This document shows positions 8,405-17,240 of a stretch of DNA of 64,000 bases, piece by piece. The DNA comes from JBOGUF01 sp050696075 (lineage in GTDB: Bacteria; Chloroflexota; Chloroflexia; Thermomicrobiales; UBA6265), in the NCBI GenBank assembly GCA_050696075.1, contig JBOGUF010000216.1, forward strand, positions 66,467 to 130,466. Reading direction: 5' to 3'. A program made the translations under genes and the position numbers. The notes beneath the pieces were generated by a model. The model made no database searches. It worked only from the letters and a program-made list of their open reading frames with translations, and was not told the DNA's origin. Within the stretch, counting starts at the first letter, position 1. Every line of letters starts with the position of its first letter.

Positions 8405-8626
8405 CTACAGGGCGATGCTGCTGACGATGGCGACGAGCAAAAAGACCGCGGCGACGCCGATCGTGAACTGGAAGAGCGTCTTTTCGATGCCCCGGCGTGT
8501 CTTGTGGATCGAGCCAGTATCGCCACCGAATGATCCGCTGAAGGATGAGCCCTTCGTTTGCAGCAAGATCAGCAGCAATAAGACTGTCGAGATGATGAGC
8601 ATGACGAGGTTGATTGCGGTGTCCAC
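8405..8626 (-). CDS. secG: Preprotein translocase subunit SecG
   Basis: Small accessory subunit of the SecYEG channel. From GTG 8626 (GGAG six bases upstream) the product is 73 residues, the usual SecG length, with two transmembrane helices (about 6-24 and 52-72) and the conserved cytoplasmic loop L-L-Q-T-K-G-S-S-F-S-G-S-F-G-G between them. It follows tpiA by 72 bases and ends the classical glycolytic cluster, a gene order (tpiA-secG) seen in many Gram-positive lineages. Confidence 0.9.
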   Translation of the reverse strand: MDTAINLVMLIISTVLLLLILLQTKGSSFSGSFGGDTGSIHKTRRGIEKTLFQFTIGVAAVFLLVAIVSSIAL

Positions 8627-8698
8627 GAGTCGCTCCGTCCGTAATTCGCCGCCCGAACCGCTTTCCGCCGCGTAGCCTACCACCCGCGCGGCGTCGGA

Positions 8699-9448
8699 TC
8701 AACGCGAAGCGGTTCGCGCGATCGCGAGGAACGAATCCGCATGTAGGCTGGCGCCACCGACCAAGGCGCCGCCTACGTTTGCACCGCCGAGCAGCTCCCC
8801 GGCGTTATCTGGTGTCACACTGCCACCATAGAGGATGCGAATGCCGTCCGCGACGTCGCCGGCGACGTCACGGATTGTGGCGCGAATCGTTTGGGACATT
8901 TGCTCGGCGTCGTCGGGCGTCGCCGCGACGCCGGTGCCGATCGCCCAAATCGGCTCGTAGGCGACGACCCATTGCCCGATCTCGTCACCGGTCCGGTTGC
9001 CGATGGCGCGCCTGACTTGGTCACGGACGTATCGATCGGGACTTCCCGTTTGCCGAGTGTCGAGCGACTCGCCGACGCAGACGATCGGCGTGAGCCCGGC
9101 CGCCTGAACCGCGGTCGCCTTGTCGTGAACGATCTCGTCGGTTTCGCCGAAGGTTTGACGGCGCTCGGAGTGTCCGACGATCACGAAGCGACAGAGATCC
9201 TTCAACATCGACGCCGCGACTTCGCCGGTGAACGCGCCGGCAGGCTCGGACCAGCAGTTCTGCGCTCCCACAGAGATGCCGCTGTCCTGGACCGCCTCGG
9301 CGACCGGAACGAGCCAAGGAAACGGCGGGCAGACCACAATTTCGGCGCCTTGGGAAACGCCCGCCGCGATCGCTCGTGCCAACGCCACGGCCTCGTCGCG
9401 AGAGCTGTTCATTTTCCAGTTGCCGACGATAAGGGGAATCCGGCTCAC
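8699..9448 (-). CDS. tpiA: Triosephosphate isomerase
   Basis: Interconverts dihydroxyacetone phosphate and glyceraldehyde 3-phosphate in glycolysis. The 249-residue TIM barrel has N-W-K-M-N at the start, the catalytic His in V-G-H-S-E-R-R, the catalytic Glu in A-Y-E-P-I-W-A-I-G-T-G, and the phosphate-binding Y-G-G-S-V near residue 210. The GTG start at 9448 overlaps the pgk stop by four bases (GTGA), and the end of pgk supplies a GGAG ribosome site, so the two are translationally coupled. Confidence 0.96.
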   Translation of the reverse strand: MSRIPLIVGNWKMNSSRDEAVALARAIAAGVSQGAEIVVCPPFPWLVPVAEAVQDSGISVGAQNCWSEPAGAFTGEVAASMLKDLCRFVIVGHSERRQTFGETDEIVHDKATAVQAAGLTPIVCVGESLDTRQTGSPDRYVRDQVRRAIGNRTGDEIGQWVVAYEPIWAIGTGVAATPDDAEQMSQTIRATIRDVAGDVADGIRILYGGSVTPDNAGELLGGANVGGALVGGASLHADSFLAIARTASR

Positions 9449-10635
9449 GTTGTCGTCTCCTTCGCATCGAGCAGCGCGGCGACGCCCGGTAGCTCCTTGC
9501 CCTCGATGAACTCCAACGAGGCTCCGCCTCCGGTTGAGATGTGGGAGATGCGGTCCGAAGGTCCTGCCTGTTCGACCGCGGCAACCGAGTCGCCGCCCCC
9601 GATAACCGTGAAGCCTGGGTTGGCGGCGACCGCTTCGGCGATTCCTCGCGTGCCGGCGGCGAATCGATCTCGCTCGAAGACGCCCATTGGGCCGTTCCAA
9701 AAAACCGTGCGCGCCCGCGCAATTTCGGTGGCGAAGTGTTCGACTGTGCGGGGACCGATGTCGAAGATGGCGTGATCGGTCGGAACCGCGGTCGCCTCGA
9801 TCACCTCACCGGCGCCGTCGATGTCTCTGGCAACGACCACGTCGTTCGGCAGCAAAAACGTCACGCCGCGTTCGCGGGCCGAGACGAGGAGGTCCTGGGC
9901 CTGTTGGCCAAAGTCACGCTCCGCCAGTGAGGATCCGATCTCATTCCCGGCGGCGGACAAGAAGGTGTTGGCCATTCCGCCACCGACCAGGATGACGTCG
10001 ACCCGTTCGAGGAGGTTGGCGATGACGCCGATCTTGTCCGACACCTTGGCGCCGCCAAGGATCGCGATGAATGGCCGGTCCGGCTGTTCAAGCAAGGAAC
10101 TGAGCGCGCGAATCTCGGCTTCCATGAGCAAACCCGCGTAGGCGGGAAGGTAGTCCGCCACCCCAACCGTTGACGCATGCGCGCGATGGGCACTACCGAA
10201 GGCGTCGTTCACGTAGATTTCCCCGAGCGAGGCAAGTTCCCACGCCAGCGACGGGTCGTTCTTCTCTTCGCCAGGCTCGAAGCGGACATTTTCCAGCAGC
10301 AGCAAGTCTCCGGGTTGCAAGGTGTCGGCGGCTTCGCGCACCGCCGAACCCGTGACTTCAGTTGTCGTTTTAGTCGGGCGGTCGAGGAGTTGGGAGAGAC
10401 GGTCGGCGATCGGGTGCAGCCGAAATCCATCGACCGGTTTGCCTTTCGGCCGCCCTAAGTGGCTCATCAAGATCACGGCGGCGCCGCGATCAAGGAGATT
10501 GATGATTGTCGGTAGTGAGGCGCGGATTCGCGTGTCGTCGCCAATGACCCCTGCCTCGATCGGCACGTTGAAATCGACGCGCACCAGGACGCGCTTGCCG
10601 TCAACGTTGGCATCGCGAATCGTCTGCTTTGGCAT
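9445..10635 (-). CDS. pgk: Phosphoglycerate kinase
   Basis: Transfers the acyl phosphate of 1,3-bisphosphoglycerate to ADP. The 396 residues fit the family, with R-V-D-F-N-V-P near residue 20, S-H-L-G-R-P-K-G (about 62-69), G-G-A-K-V-S-D-K-I (about 195-203), and the nucleotide-binding G-G-G-D-S close to the C-terminus. ATG 10635 is chosen because it directly precedes the conserved K-x-x-x-D-x-x-x-x-G-K-R-V-L-V-R-V-D start; GGGGG lies ten bases upstream. It is the middle gene of gap-pgk-tpiA. Confidence 0.96.
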   Translation of the reverse strand: MPKQTIRDANVDGKRVLVRVDFNVPIEAGVIGDDTRIRASLPTIINLLDRGAAVILMSHLGRPKGKPVDGFRLHPIADRLSQLLDRPTKTTTEVTGSAVREAADTLQPGDLLLLENVRFEPGEEKNDPSLAWELASLGEIYVNDAFGSAHRAHASTVGVADYLPAYAGLLMEAEIRALSSLLEQPDRPFIAILGGAKVSDKIGVIANLLERVDVILVGGGMANTFLSAAGNEIGSSLAERDFGQQAQDLLVSARERGVTFLLPNDVVVARDIDGAGEVIEATAVPTDHAIFDIGPRTVEHFATEIARARTVFWNGPMGVFERDRFAAGTRGIAEAVAANPGFTVIGGGDSVAAVEQAGPSDRISHISTGGGASLEFIEGKELPGVAALLDAKETTT

Positions 10636-10660
10636 CGCGGGAACACCCCCTTGGACCCGC

Positions 10661-10688
10661 GGACGGGCGGCCACGTGGCCGCCTGTCC
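10661..10688. promoter_or_regulatory. 28-bp near-perfect palindrome between gap and pgk
   Basis: The sequence centred on CCACGTGG reads as its own reverse complement over 28 bases with a single mismatched pair. There is no unpaired loop and no T-run after it, so it looks more like a protein-binding palindrome or mRNA-processing element than a terminator. It lies in the 79-base gap-pgk spacer. Confidence 0.5.
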
Positions 10689-10714
10689 CAGGTCGTCGAG
10701 CGAGGTCGTCGTGA

Positions 10715-11746
10715 TTAGGCGGTGCCGGGGATGCCGGCTTCGCAAACGAGGGCCGCCAGGTCGGCGATGCGGCAGGCATATCCCCACTCGTTGTCGTACC
10801 AGGCGATGACCTTGACCATCGTATCGCCGATCACCATCGTAGAGAGCCCGTCGACGATGGATGACCGCGAGTCTTGCTGGAGGTCGGTCGAGACAAGCGG
10901 CTCCTCGGAATATCCGAGGATACCGGTCAAGGCGTCGCCCTGCGCCGCGCACTTGAAGGCGTCGTTGACGGCATCGACCGTGATCGGCTTGTCGGTTTCC
11001 GCCACGAAGTCGATGATCGAGACGGTCGGTGTCGGCACGCGTAGCGAGAAACCGTCGAACTTGCCTTTAAGCTGGGGCAGGACGAGGGCAAGCGCCTTCG
11101 CCGCTCCGGTTGTCGTCGGTATGATGTTGATTGCAGCGGAGCGGGCGCGCCGGAGGTCGCTATGCGGGCCGTCGAGGATCACCTGGTCGTTGGTGTAGGA
11201 GTGGACGGTTGTCATCAACCCGCGCCGGATGCCGAATTGATCCAGCACCACTTTGGCCACGGGTGCCAGGCAGTTGGTCGTGCATGATGCATTCGAGATG
11301 ATGTCGTGATTGTCGGCGTCGTACTTTTCCTCGTTGACGCCGAGGACAATCGTGATGTCCTCCCCTTTCGCTGGTGCGCTGATGATGACCTTCTTGGCTC
11401 CGGCCTCGATGTGGCCGCGAGCTTTCTCGGCGTCGGTGAAGCGACCGGTCGATTCGACGACGAGGTCGACGCCTTCCTTGCCCCATGGCAGCGCCGACGG
11501 TTCTCGTTCGGCGAAGACGTTGACCGTCTTGTCGTCCACGCGGATCGCGCCTTCGGCGGCGCTAATCTCAGCATCGAACCGACCATAGGTGGAGTCGTAT
11601 TTGAGCAGATGAGCGAGTGCTTCCGGGCTCGTCAGGTCGTTGACCGCCACGATCTCGAAGAGGTCACTGAAGCCGCCTTCGTGAACCGCCTTGTAGACCT
11701 GGCGGCCGATGCGGCCGAATCCGTTGATGCCGACGCGAATAGCCAT
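10715..11746 (-). CDS. gap: Glyceraldehyde-3-phosphate dehydrogenase, type I
   Basis: NAD-dependent oxidation and phosphorylation of glyceraldehyde 3-phosphate. The 343 residues begin with the dinucleotide-binding G-I-N-G-F-G-R-I-G-R and contain the catalytic Cys155 in S-N-A-S-C-T-T-N-C and the catalytic His in V-H-S-Y-T-N-D-Q. The final W-Y-D-N-E-W-G-Y motif is intact. Residue N36-D37 after beta-2 fits NAD preference (inference from family). It lies 73 bases downstream of yvcK and upstream of pgk on the minus strand; WhiA, often between yvcK and gap in Gram-positives, is absent. Confidence 0.96.
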   Translation of the reverse strand: MAIRVGINGFGRIGRQVYKAVHEGGFSDLFEIVAVNDLTSPEALAHLLKYDSTYGRFDAEISAAEGAIRVDDKTVNVFAEREPSALPWGKEGVDLVVESTGRFTDAEKARGHIEAGAKKVIISAPAKGEDITIVLGVNEEKYDADNHDIISNASCTTNCLAPVAKVVLDQFGIRRGLMTTVHSYTNDQVILDGPHSDLRRARSAAINIIPTTTGAAKALALVLPQLKGKFDGFSLRVPTPTVSIIDFVAETDKPITVDAVNDAFKCAAQGDALTGILGYSEEPLVSTDLQQDSRSSIVDGLSTMVIGDTMVKVIAWYDNEWGYACRIADLAALVCEAGIPGTA

Positions 11747-11819
11747 GCACCCTCCTTTGCGGGTCGTTTCCTGAGATCGATCCGTTTTACCGGGGATTCC
11801 ACTGTGCGAATCGACTCGC

Positions 11820-13166
11820 TTAGTCGCCGGCGGCCACGAGCTCTGACGGCTGCGTGCGCGCCCCCCCGTTTAGCATTGGTAATCGTGAAACATCGAGCAA
11901 TGCTTGTGCCAGCTTATTCGGGTCGTGCCGCAACGGATTCGCGTCGTTGACGACGTCCCGCGAGATGACGGTGACTTTGCCGACGACCGATTCGAGATGA
12001 TCGTCGGTGACGGCGTCAACGGGCAGGTCGGGCGTAATGGCCTGCACGACCGCCCGGTTGTTGTTGACCAGGGCGTAGCTCAGCACGCCGTCCCCGACGT
12101 AGTCGATGACCGCCTGGATGTGCTCCGCGGCGCCAAAATGGTCGGTTTCGCCGGGCTGGGTCGCGACGTTGCAGACGTAGACGATCTTGGCGCGCGACGA
12201 TCGAATCGCTTGGATGACCCCGTCGACGAGCAGGTTTGGCAGGACGCTCGTATAGAGGCTGCCAGGGCCGAGCACGATGAGGTCGGCGTTCATGATTGCG
12301 GCCAAAGCCGGGTCGTACGCGTCGGGCTTCTCTGGCACCATGAAAACGCGCCGAATCGGCGGCTTGTCGCGCGAGATCGTCGATTCGCCATGCACGATGG
12401 TGCCGTCGACGAGTTCGGCGCAAAGAGTCACGTTTTCGAGGGTGGAGGGCAGCACGCGCCCGCGCACGGCGAGGACGCGCGCTGACTCGATGACCGCCTG
12501 CTCGAAGCTGCCGGTGAGCTGCGTCAGCGCCGTGATGAAGAGGTTGCCAAATGAGTGGCCGGCGAGGGCCGATCCTTCACGATCGAAGCGGTACTGGAAC
12601 AAGCGGCCGACGCTCGATTCGTCGTCGGCCAGGGCGACGATGCAGTTGCGGATGTCGCCCGGCGCCGGGATGTCGAACTCCTGTCGGATGCGCCCCGTGC
12701 TGCCGCCGTCGTCCGCCACGGTGACGATGGCGGTGATGTTGAGGTCGAGGTGTTTGAGGCCGCGCAAAAGCGTCGACATGCCGGTGCCGCCGCCGATTGT
12801 CACCACGTTCAGGGCCGGTCGGACGCGGCCGAACCGATGCTCGGCCACGATCTGGGCCAGCGGTTGCCGTCCGGTAGTTTGTGCCAGGAGCGGCGTGAGG
12901 ATCGAGTGGGTCAAGCGAGTGAGCGCATAGGCGGCGGCGATCGCGCCCACCGCGAAGAGCAGCATCTCCCGCCAGGGATGCGGGATGAATTGGAGGGTGA
13001 CGCTTTGGACGACGTCAGTGATGAGTTCGGGCACCGCGTAGTTGCGATAAAGCCACGCCAGGCCCATCGCCACGGCGAGGCTTGTCAGCACGATACCGAG
13101 CATGAAGAGAGCGACCCAGCGTTTGATCAACATACCGGGTCGGAGCCAGGTGCGCCAGCTTCGCAG
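11820..13166 (-). CDS. yvcK: YvcK-type gluconeogenesis factor with N-terminal membrane segments
   Basis: A CofD/UPF0052-superfamily protein that binds UDP-sugars and supports growth and cell-wall synthesis on gluconeogenic carbon in Bacillus. The C-terminal 330 residues have G-G-G-T-G-M-S-T-L-L, V-A-D-D-G-G-S-T-G-R, G-D-I-R-N-C and G-P-G-S-L-Y-T-S. Before them are two transmembrane helices (about residues 15-40 and 60-80), absent from Bacillus YvcK. Start: a TG-extended TATACT -10 (rc of 13225-13230) puts the transcript start near 13218, which excludes an ATG at 13268. GTG 13181 has no ribosome site, whereas CTG 13166 lies six bases after GGGAGGG and gives R-S-W-R-T-W-L-R-P-G-M. A CTG start is unusual and not certain. 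Confidence 0.88.
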   Translation of the reverse strand: MRSWRTWLRPGMLIKRWVALFMLGIVLTSLAVAMGLAWLYRNYAVPELITDVVQSVTLQFIPHPWREMLLFAVGAIAAAYALTRLTHSILTPLLAQTTGRQPLAQIVAEHRFGRVRPALNVVTIGGGTGMSTLLRGLKHLDLNITAIVTVADDGGSTGRIRQEFDIPAPGDIRNCIVALADDESSVGRLFQYRFDREGSALAGHSFGNLFITALTQLTGSFEQAVIESARVLAVRGRVLPSTLENVTLCAELVDGTIVHGESTISRDKPPIRRVFMVPEKPDAYDPALAAIMNADLIVLGPGSLYTSVLPNLLVDGVIQAIRSSRAKIVYVCNVATQPGETDHFGAAEHIQAVIDYVGDGVLSYALVNNNRAVVQAITPDLPVDAVTDDHLESVVGKVTVISRDVVNDANPLRHDPNKLAQALLDVSRLPMLNGGARTQPSELVAAGD

Positions 13167-13224
13167 GGTCGTCCCTCCCACGAGGTGTATTGCCGTGGTC
13201 CGCCTGTACGGGGCGTCGATGCCG

Positions 13225-13230
13225 AGTATA
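13225..13230 (-). promoter_or_regulatory. Extended -10 element of the yvcK promoter
   Basis: On the minus strand TGC-TATACT is an extended -10; no clear -35 is seen. It places the transcript start near 13218 and is useful for ruling out more distal start codons of yvcK. Confidence 0.5.
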
Positions 13231-13369
13231 GCACCCGGTCCTGTGCGCCGATGAGCCAGTGGGGCCATGCCTTGAGCGTCGGAACGGACGAGCGGGACGA
13301 GTGAGCGTCGGAGCGCCTAGGGGAAGGCGTACGTGGGGGTGAATCGACATGACGTAATGTTCGCGCGCC

Positions 13370-13399
13370 TTGTTTTGGGGTGCACCGGGCTGGTATACT
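13370..13399 (+). promoter_or_regulatory. Predicted promoter of the nusA-ribF operon
   Basis: -35 TTGTTT (13370-13375), 18-bp spacer, -10 TATACT (13394-13399) with an upstream TGG that makes an extended -10. The transcript would start near 13406 and carry a leader of about 140 bases to nusA. Confidence 0.65.
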
Positions 13400-13546
13400 T
13401 TGGCCACGGAACCAATGCTCTGTGGGGAACGTGGGTCTCCGGCCCACGTTCTTTGTTGTTCCGCCACCGGTGGCCCCGAGTACGCAGGGCGGCATACAAA
13501 CCTCGCGGCCCTCGTTACCGTTGGACTATTGAAGGAGTTACGCGGG

Positions 13547-14887
13547 ATGAAGAGCGACTTCTATACCGCGATCGCTCAAATTGCCGCTGAACGGGGAATT
13601 CCTCGGGACGCGGTCCTCTCTTCCGTTGAGCACGCGCTGAAGACCGTCTATAAGAAGATGGCGAACACGGAAGAGGAGGTTGAGGTCACCATCGATCCTG
13701 GCACGGGGTCGATGCACGTTTACGTGATTAAGCGGGTCGTCACCGAAATCGAGGATCCGCTCAACGACCTGCTGCTCGCCGAGGCCCAGCAAGCCGCACC
13801 GGACGCGCAGCTGGGCGATCAGATTCGGATCGAACGAACGCCCGACAATTTCGGGCGCATTGCCGCACAAACCGCGAAGCAAGTCGTGCTTCAGCGTATC
13901 CGCGACTACGAACGCGACAGTGTTTACGAAGAGTTCCAGGACAAGCAAGGCGAAGTCCTGAATGGCTTAGTGCAGCGAGCCGATTCCCGGGCCGTCATTG
14001 TGGAGCTGGCCAAGGCCGAGGCCGTGATGCCCGTTCGCGAGCAGGTCGGAACGGAGCGCTACCGGCCGGGACAGCGGATCAAGGTGTACCTCGTCGAAGT
14101 CAACAAGGATCAGCGCGGACCGCAGTTGATCGTGTCGCGCTCACACCCGAACTTGATACGTCGCCTCTTCGAGATGGAAGTGCCGGAGATCTTCAGCGGA
14201 GCCGTGGAGATCATGGAGGTCGCGCGAGAGCCGGGATTGCGATCGAAGGTGGCCGTCGCGGCGCGACAAGAAAAGGTCGATCCCGTCGGCTCGTGCGTCG
14301 GCATTCGTGGCGTGCGGATCCAGAACATCGTCAACGAGCTTTACGGAGAGAAGATTGACGTCATCGAATGGTCGCCCGACACGGCGTCCTTTATCGCAAA
14401 CGCGCTCAGCCCGGCCAAGCCGACAAACGTCTCGCTCAACGAGGCGGAGAAGATCGCGACGGTCATCGTGCCGACCGACCAAATGTCGCTCGCTATCGGC
14501 AAAGAAGGGCAAAACGCGCGGCTGGCGTTCAAACTGACCGGCTGGCGGATCGATATCAAAGATCCCGAATCGCTCCGTGGCCAGGATCTTGATCTGTTCC
14601 GGCAGGCGCGCGCTGAGGTTCCCGATGACTTCGGATGGCAAGGCCGCCAGCCGCGGCTCGTTCGTGCCGACGGGACGATCAGCGTGCGCGAGCAGGAGTT
14701 CGGTCCACTTGCGTCTGAACTGGTCGGCATGAGCGTCGACGTCGAGGTGCGTGGTGACGTGCTGGAGGTCTATTACAACCGGGAACTTCGAGCTCGTTTC
14801 GAGACTGCCAGCGGCAGAGAGTTGTCCCTCGACGATGTGAGCAACCCGGCGGAGACCTCGCTTTCCGGCGTCGCTCCGAGCGAGTAG
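13547..14887 (+). CDS. nusA: Transcription termination/antitermination factor NusA
   Basis: RNA-polymerase-bound factor that modulates pausing, termination and antitermination. The 446 residues contain the N-terminal RNAP-binding domain (about 1-125), an S1 domain (about 130-200) and two KH domains (about 205-345), including D-P-V-G-S-C-V-G-x-R-G-x-R and A-I-G-K-x-G-Q-N-A-R-L-A. A short C-terminal region follows. ATG 13547 is preceded by GAAGGAG nine bases upstream. It is the first gene of a run that continues with ylxR and infB, as in most bacteria, but lacks rimP. Confidence 0.95.
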   Translation: MKSDFYTAIAQIAAERGIPRDAVLSSVEHALKTVYKKMANTEEEVEVTIDPGTGSMHVYVIKRVVTEIEDPLNDLLLAEAQQAAPDAQLGDQIRIERTPDNFGRIAAQTAKQVVLQRIRDYERDSVYEEFQDKQGEVLNGLVQRADSRAVIVELAKAEAVMPVREQVGTERYRPGQRIKVYLVEVNKDQRGPQLIVSRSHPNLIRRLFEMEVPEIFSGAVEIMEVAREPGLRSKVAVAARQEKVDPVGSCVGIRGVRIQNIVNELYGEKIDVIEWSPDTASFIANALSPAKPTNVSLNEAEKIATVIVPTDQMSLAIGKEGQNARLAFKLTGWRIDIKDPESLRGQDLDLFRQARAEVPDDFGWQGRQPRLVRADGTISVREQEFGPLASELVGMSVDVEVRGDVLEVYYNRELRARFETASGRELSLDDVSNPAETSLSGVAPSE

Positions 14888-14908
14888 CGTTGGCAAAGAG
14901 AGGCATTG

Positions 14909-15271
14909 ATGGCGGGTACGGCGGCTGTCGCGCGGCGCGCTTCGCGCAAGGGTCCACGACCGAAACACGTGCCGCAACGCATGTGTGTCTCGTGTCGCGA
15001 GCGGTCGGCGAAGCGCGCGTTGATCCGGCTCGTGCGGACGCCGGAGGGATCGGTTGAGGTCGATCCGACCGGAAAGCGGAATGGGCGCGGCGCGTACTTG
15101 TGCGACGATCCGGCCTGCTGGGAACGGGCGTTGTCGTCCGGCCGGCTTGCGCAGGCGCTGAAAACGACCATCGATGGGGAGACATTGCAAACATTACGGC
15201 GATTCGCGGCCGAGCTGCCGCCAAAGGCGGATGCGGAAAGCGAATCGGCGCGGGAAGGATCAGATGGATGA
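14909..15271 (+). CDS. ylxR: YlxR-family RNA-binding protein (DUF448)
   Basis: A 120-residue basic protein of the YlxR family, nucleoid or RNA associated, located between nusA and infB in many Gram-positives. The hallmark is R-M-C-V-S-C-R (about residues 30-36), then L-I-R-L-V-R and G-R-G-A-Y-L-C near 73, with a further cysteine in D-P-A-C-W. The four cysteines may bind zinc (inference). ATG 14909 has AGAGAGG upstream; the stop overlaps the infB start by four bases (ATGA). Confidence 0.88.
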   Translation: MAGTAAVARRASRKGPRPKHVPQRMCVSCRERSAKRALIRLVRTPEGSVEVDPTGKRNGRGAYLCDDPACWERALSSGRLAQALKTTIDGETLQTLRRFAAELPPKADAESESAREGSDG

Positions 15272-17169
15272 GTAGCACGTACTACGAAAGCGAAACCGCG
15301 CGCCGGGGACGTTCGGGCGGCCGTGGCCGACGGGGCAAGTCGGCTCGCGGCAGTGGCGCTCGTACGGTAACGCTGCGGCGCGCGGTGCCGGTGGTGCGAG
15401 AACCGGTGTCCCTGCCGCAAATCGTGACGGTCGCCGAGCTTGCGGAAAAACTCGAGACCAGCGGCGTCGAGGTGATCAAGGAGTTGATGAAGCTCGGCAT
15501 CATGGCGAGCCTGAATCAACAGATCGACTACGAGACGGCCGCGAAGGTCGCGACGACGCTTGGCTGGGAAACCAACGCGCTCGTTTCCGAGATCGTGCAG
15601 CAGGCGGCGGCCGACTTTGAGAGCAGGCGTGCCGAGGCGGAGACGGACCCGCGGGCCGTCGCGCGACCGCCGGTCGTCACAATCATGGGTCACGTCGATC
15701 ACGGGAAGACGAAGCTGCTCGACGCGATTCGGTCGACGAACGTGGCCGAGGGCGAGGCAGGCGGCATCACCCAGCACATTGGCGCCTACCAGATTGAAAC
15801 ACAAGGACGGAAGATTACCTTCCTCGATACGCCGGGACACGAGGCCTTCACGGCGATGCGCGCGCGCGGAGCGCAAGCGACCGACATCGCGATTCTCGTG
15901 GTCGCCGCCGACGACGGCGTCATGCCGACGACGCGCGAGGCGATCGCGCACATCAAGTCGGCAAACGTGCCGTTGGTCGTGGCAGTCAACAAGATCGATT
16001 TGCCGGCTGCCAATCCGGATCGTGTCAAGCAACAACTGAGCGAGCTTGGCGTGATGCCCGAAGAGTGGGGCGGTGACGTGCCATTTGTCGAGGTTTCCGC
16101 CAAGGAAGTGCTCGGCCTCGACGATTTGCTTGAAGTGCTTCTTCTCGTTGCAGACGTTACTGAGTTGAAGGCGAACCCGCATAAACTGGCCAGTGGCGTC
16201 GTGATCGAAGCGAAGGTCGATCGCACGCGCGGACCGGTGGCCACGGTGCTTATTCAGAGCGGTACGCTTAACATGCGGGATGTGGTCGTGGCCGGGGCGA
16301 CCTGGGGCCGGCTCAAGGCGATGTTCGACGACCGAGGCAAGCGTGTTCGGCGCGCGGAACCGAGCGCGCCGGTCGAGATCCTGGGGCTGTTCGACGTGCC
16401 GCGGGCCGGCGATACCGTGCAGATCTTCGCGGACGACCGGGAGGCTCGCCAGCTCGTCGAACAGCGACAAATGCAGCGCCGGGTCGAGGCCCTGATGGGA
16501 GACCGCGCCGTCAAACTGCAAGACCTCTACAGCCAGGTGCAGGCCGGCGATACAGCCGAACTACGGGTAATCGTCAAGGCCGACGTTCAAGGATCCCTCG
16601 GCGCGATTCAGTCCGCCCTGTTGAAATTGAACGAAGGGTCAGACCAGAAGGTCCTGCTCAGCATTCCGTACGCCGGGACCGGCGCGATCAGCGAATCGGA
16701 CGTTAGCTTGGCCGTGGCAACGCGCAGCATCATCATTGGCTTCAACGTCCGACCGGACGTGGCGGCGAAACGCGCGGCCGATAGTAACGGCATCGACATC
16801 CGCTTCTACACGATCATTTACAACCTGATCGACGAAGTGAAGGCCGCGATGACCGGCCTCCTTGCGCCCGAGTATCAGGATGTGACGGACGGCTACGCCG
16901 AAGTGCGCGAGACCTTCAAGCTACCAGGCGGCGACGTCGTCGCGGGACTCTACGTACTGGATGGCAAGGTGACCCGCAACTCCAAGGCGCGCGTCTTGCG
17001 GGACGGTACGATGGTTAATGAAGGCAACATCCGCTCGCTGAAGCGCTTCAAGGACGACGTGCGCGACGTTGCGGCGGGTTACGAGTGTGGGTTGGGTTTG
17101 GAAGGCTTTAATGACCTCCAGATCAAGGACCAGATCGAGTTCTACCACCGCGAGGAAGTTGCGCGGTAG
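15268..17169 (+). CDS. infB: Translation initiation factor IF-2
   Basis: GTPase that delivers initiator tRNA to the 30S subunit. At 633 residues it is a short IF-2, with only about 50 residues of Arg/Gly-rich sequence before the IF2-N-like segment (about 52-120). The G domain carries G-H-V-D-H-G-K-T (141-148), D-T-P-G-H-E-A-F, N-K-I-D and S-A-K-E. Domains II to IV follow, ending with the fMet-tRNA-binding C2 region containing Y-x-x-G-L-x-x-x-x-F-N-D. The ATG overlaps the ylxR stop, so translation is coupled. Confidence 0.96.
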   Translation: MSSTYYESETARRGRSGGRGRRGKSARGSGARTVTLRRAVPVVREPVSLPQIVTVAELAEKLETSGVEVIKELMKLGIMASLNQQIDYETAAKVATTLGWETNALVSEIVQQAAADFESRRAEAETDPRAVARPPVVTIMGHVDHGKTKLLDAIRSTNVAEGEAGGITQHIGAYQIETQGRKITFLDTPGHEAFTAMRARGAQATDIAILVVAADDGVMPTTREAIAHIKSANVPLVVAVNKIDLPAANPDRVKQQLSELGVMPEEWGGDVPFVEVSAKEVLGLDDLLEVLLLVADVTELKANPHKLASGVVIEAKVDRTRGPVATVLIQSGTLNMRDVVVAGATWGRLKAMFDDRGKRVRRAEPSAPVEILGLFDVPRAGDTVQIFADDREARQLVEQRQMQRRVEALMGDRAVKLQDLYSQVQAGDTAELRVIVKADVQGSLGAIQSALLKLNEGSDQKVLLSIPYAGTGAISESDVSLAVATRSIIIGFNVRPDVAAKRAADSNGIDIRFYTIIYNLIDEVKAAMTGLLAPEYQDVTDGYAEVRETFKLPGGDVVAGLYVLDGKVTRNSKARVLRDGTMVNEGNIRSLKRFKDDVRDVAAGYECGLGLEGFNDLQIKDQIEFYHREEVAR

Positions 17170-17240
17170 TGGTAGCAGGGAGGGTGTGCTCGGCTGGTCG
17201 CGAAGGACCCGTCCTCGCGCCCCCTCTGAAAGGCTCGCTC

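Larger units (their letters stand above)
13182..13546. other. Divergent yvcK/nusA promoter region
   Basis: The 365-base region contains the minus-strand yvcK -10 and the plus-strand nusA promoter, then a nusA leader of about 140 bases. No rimP gene is present, although rimP usually precedes nusA. No other coding frame is supported. Confidence 0.5.

Noticed and set aside
14773..16521. A 582-residue frame on the minus strand opposite nusA-ylxR-infB
   Set aside because: Antisense of three well-supported genes; the translation is Arg/His-rich with no domain.
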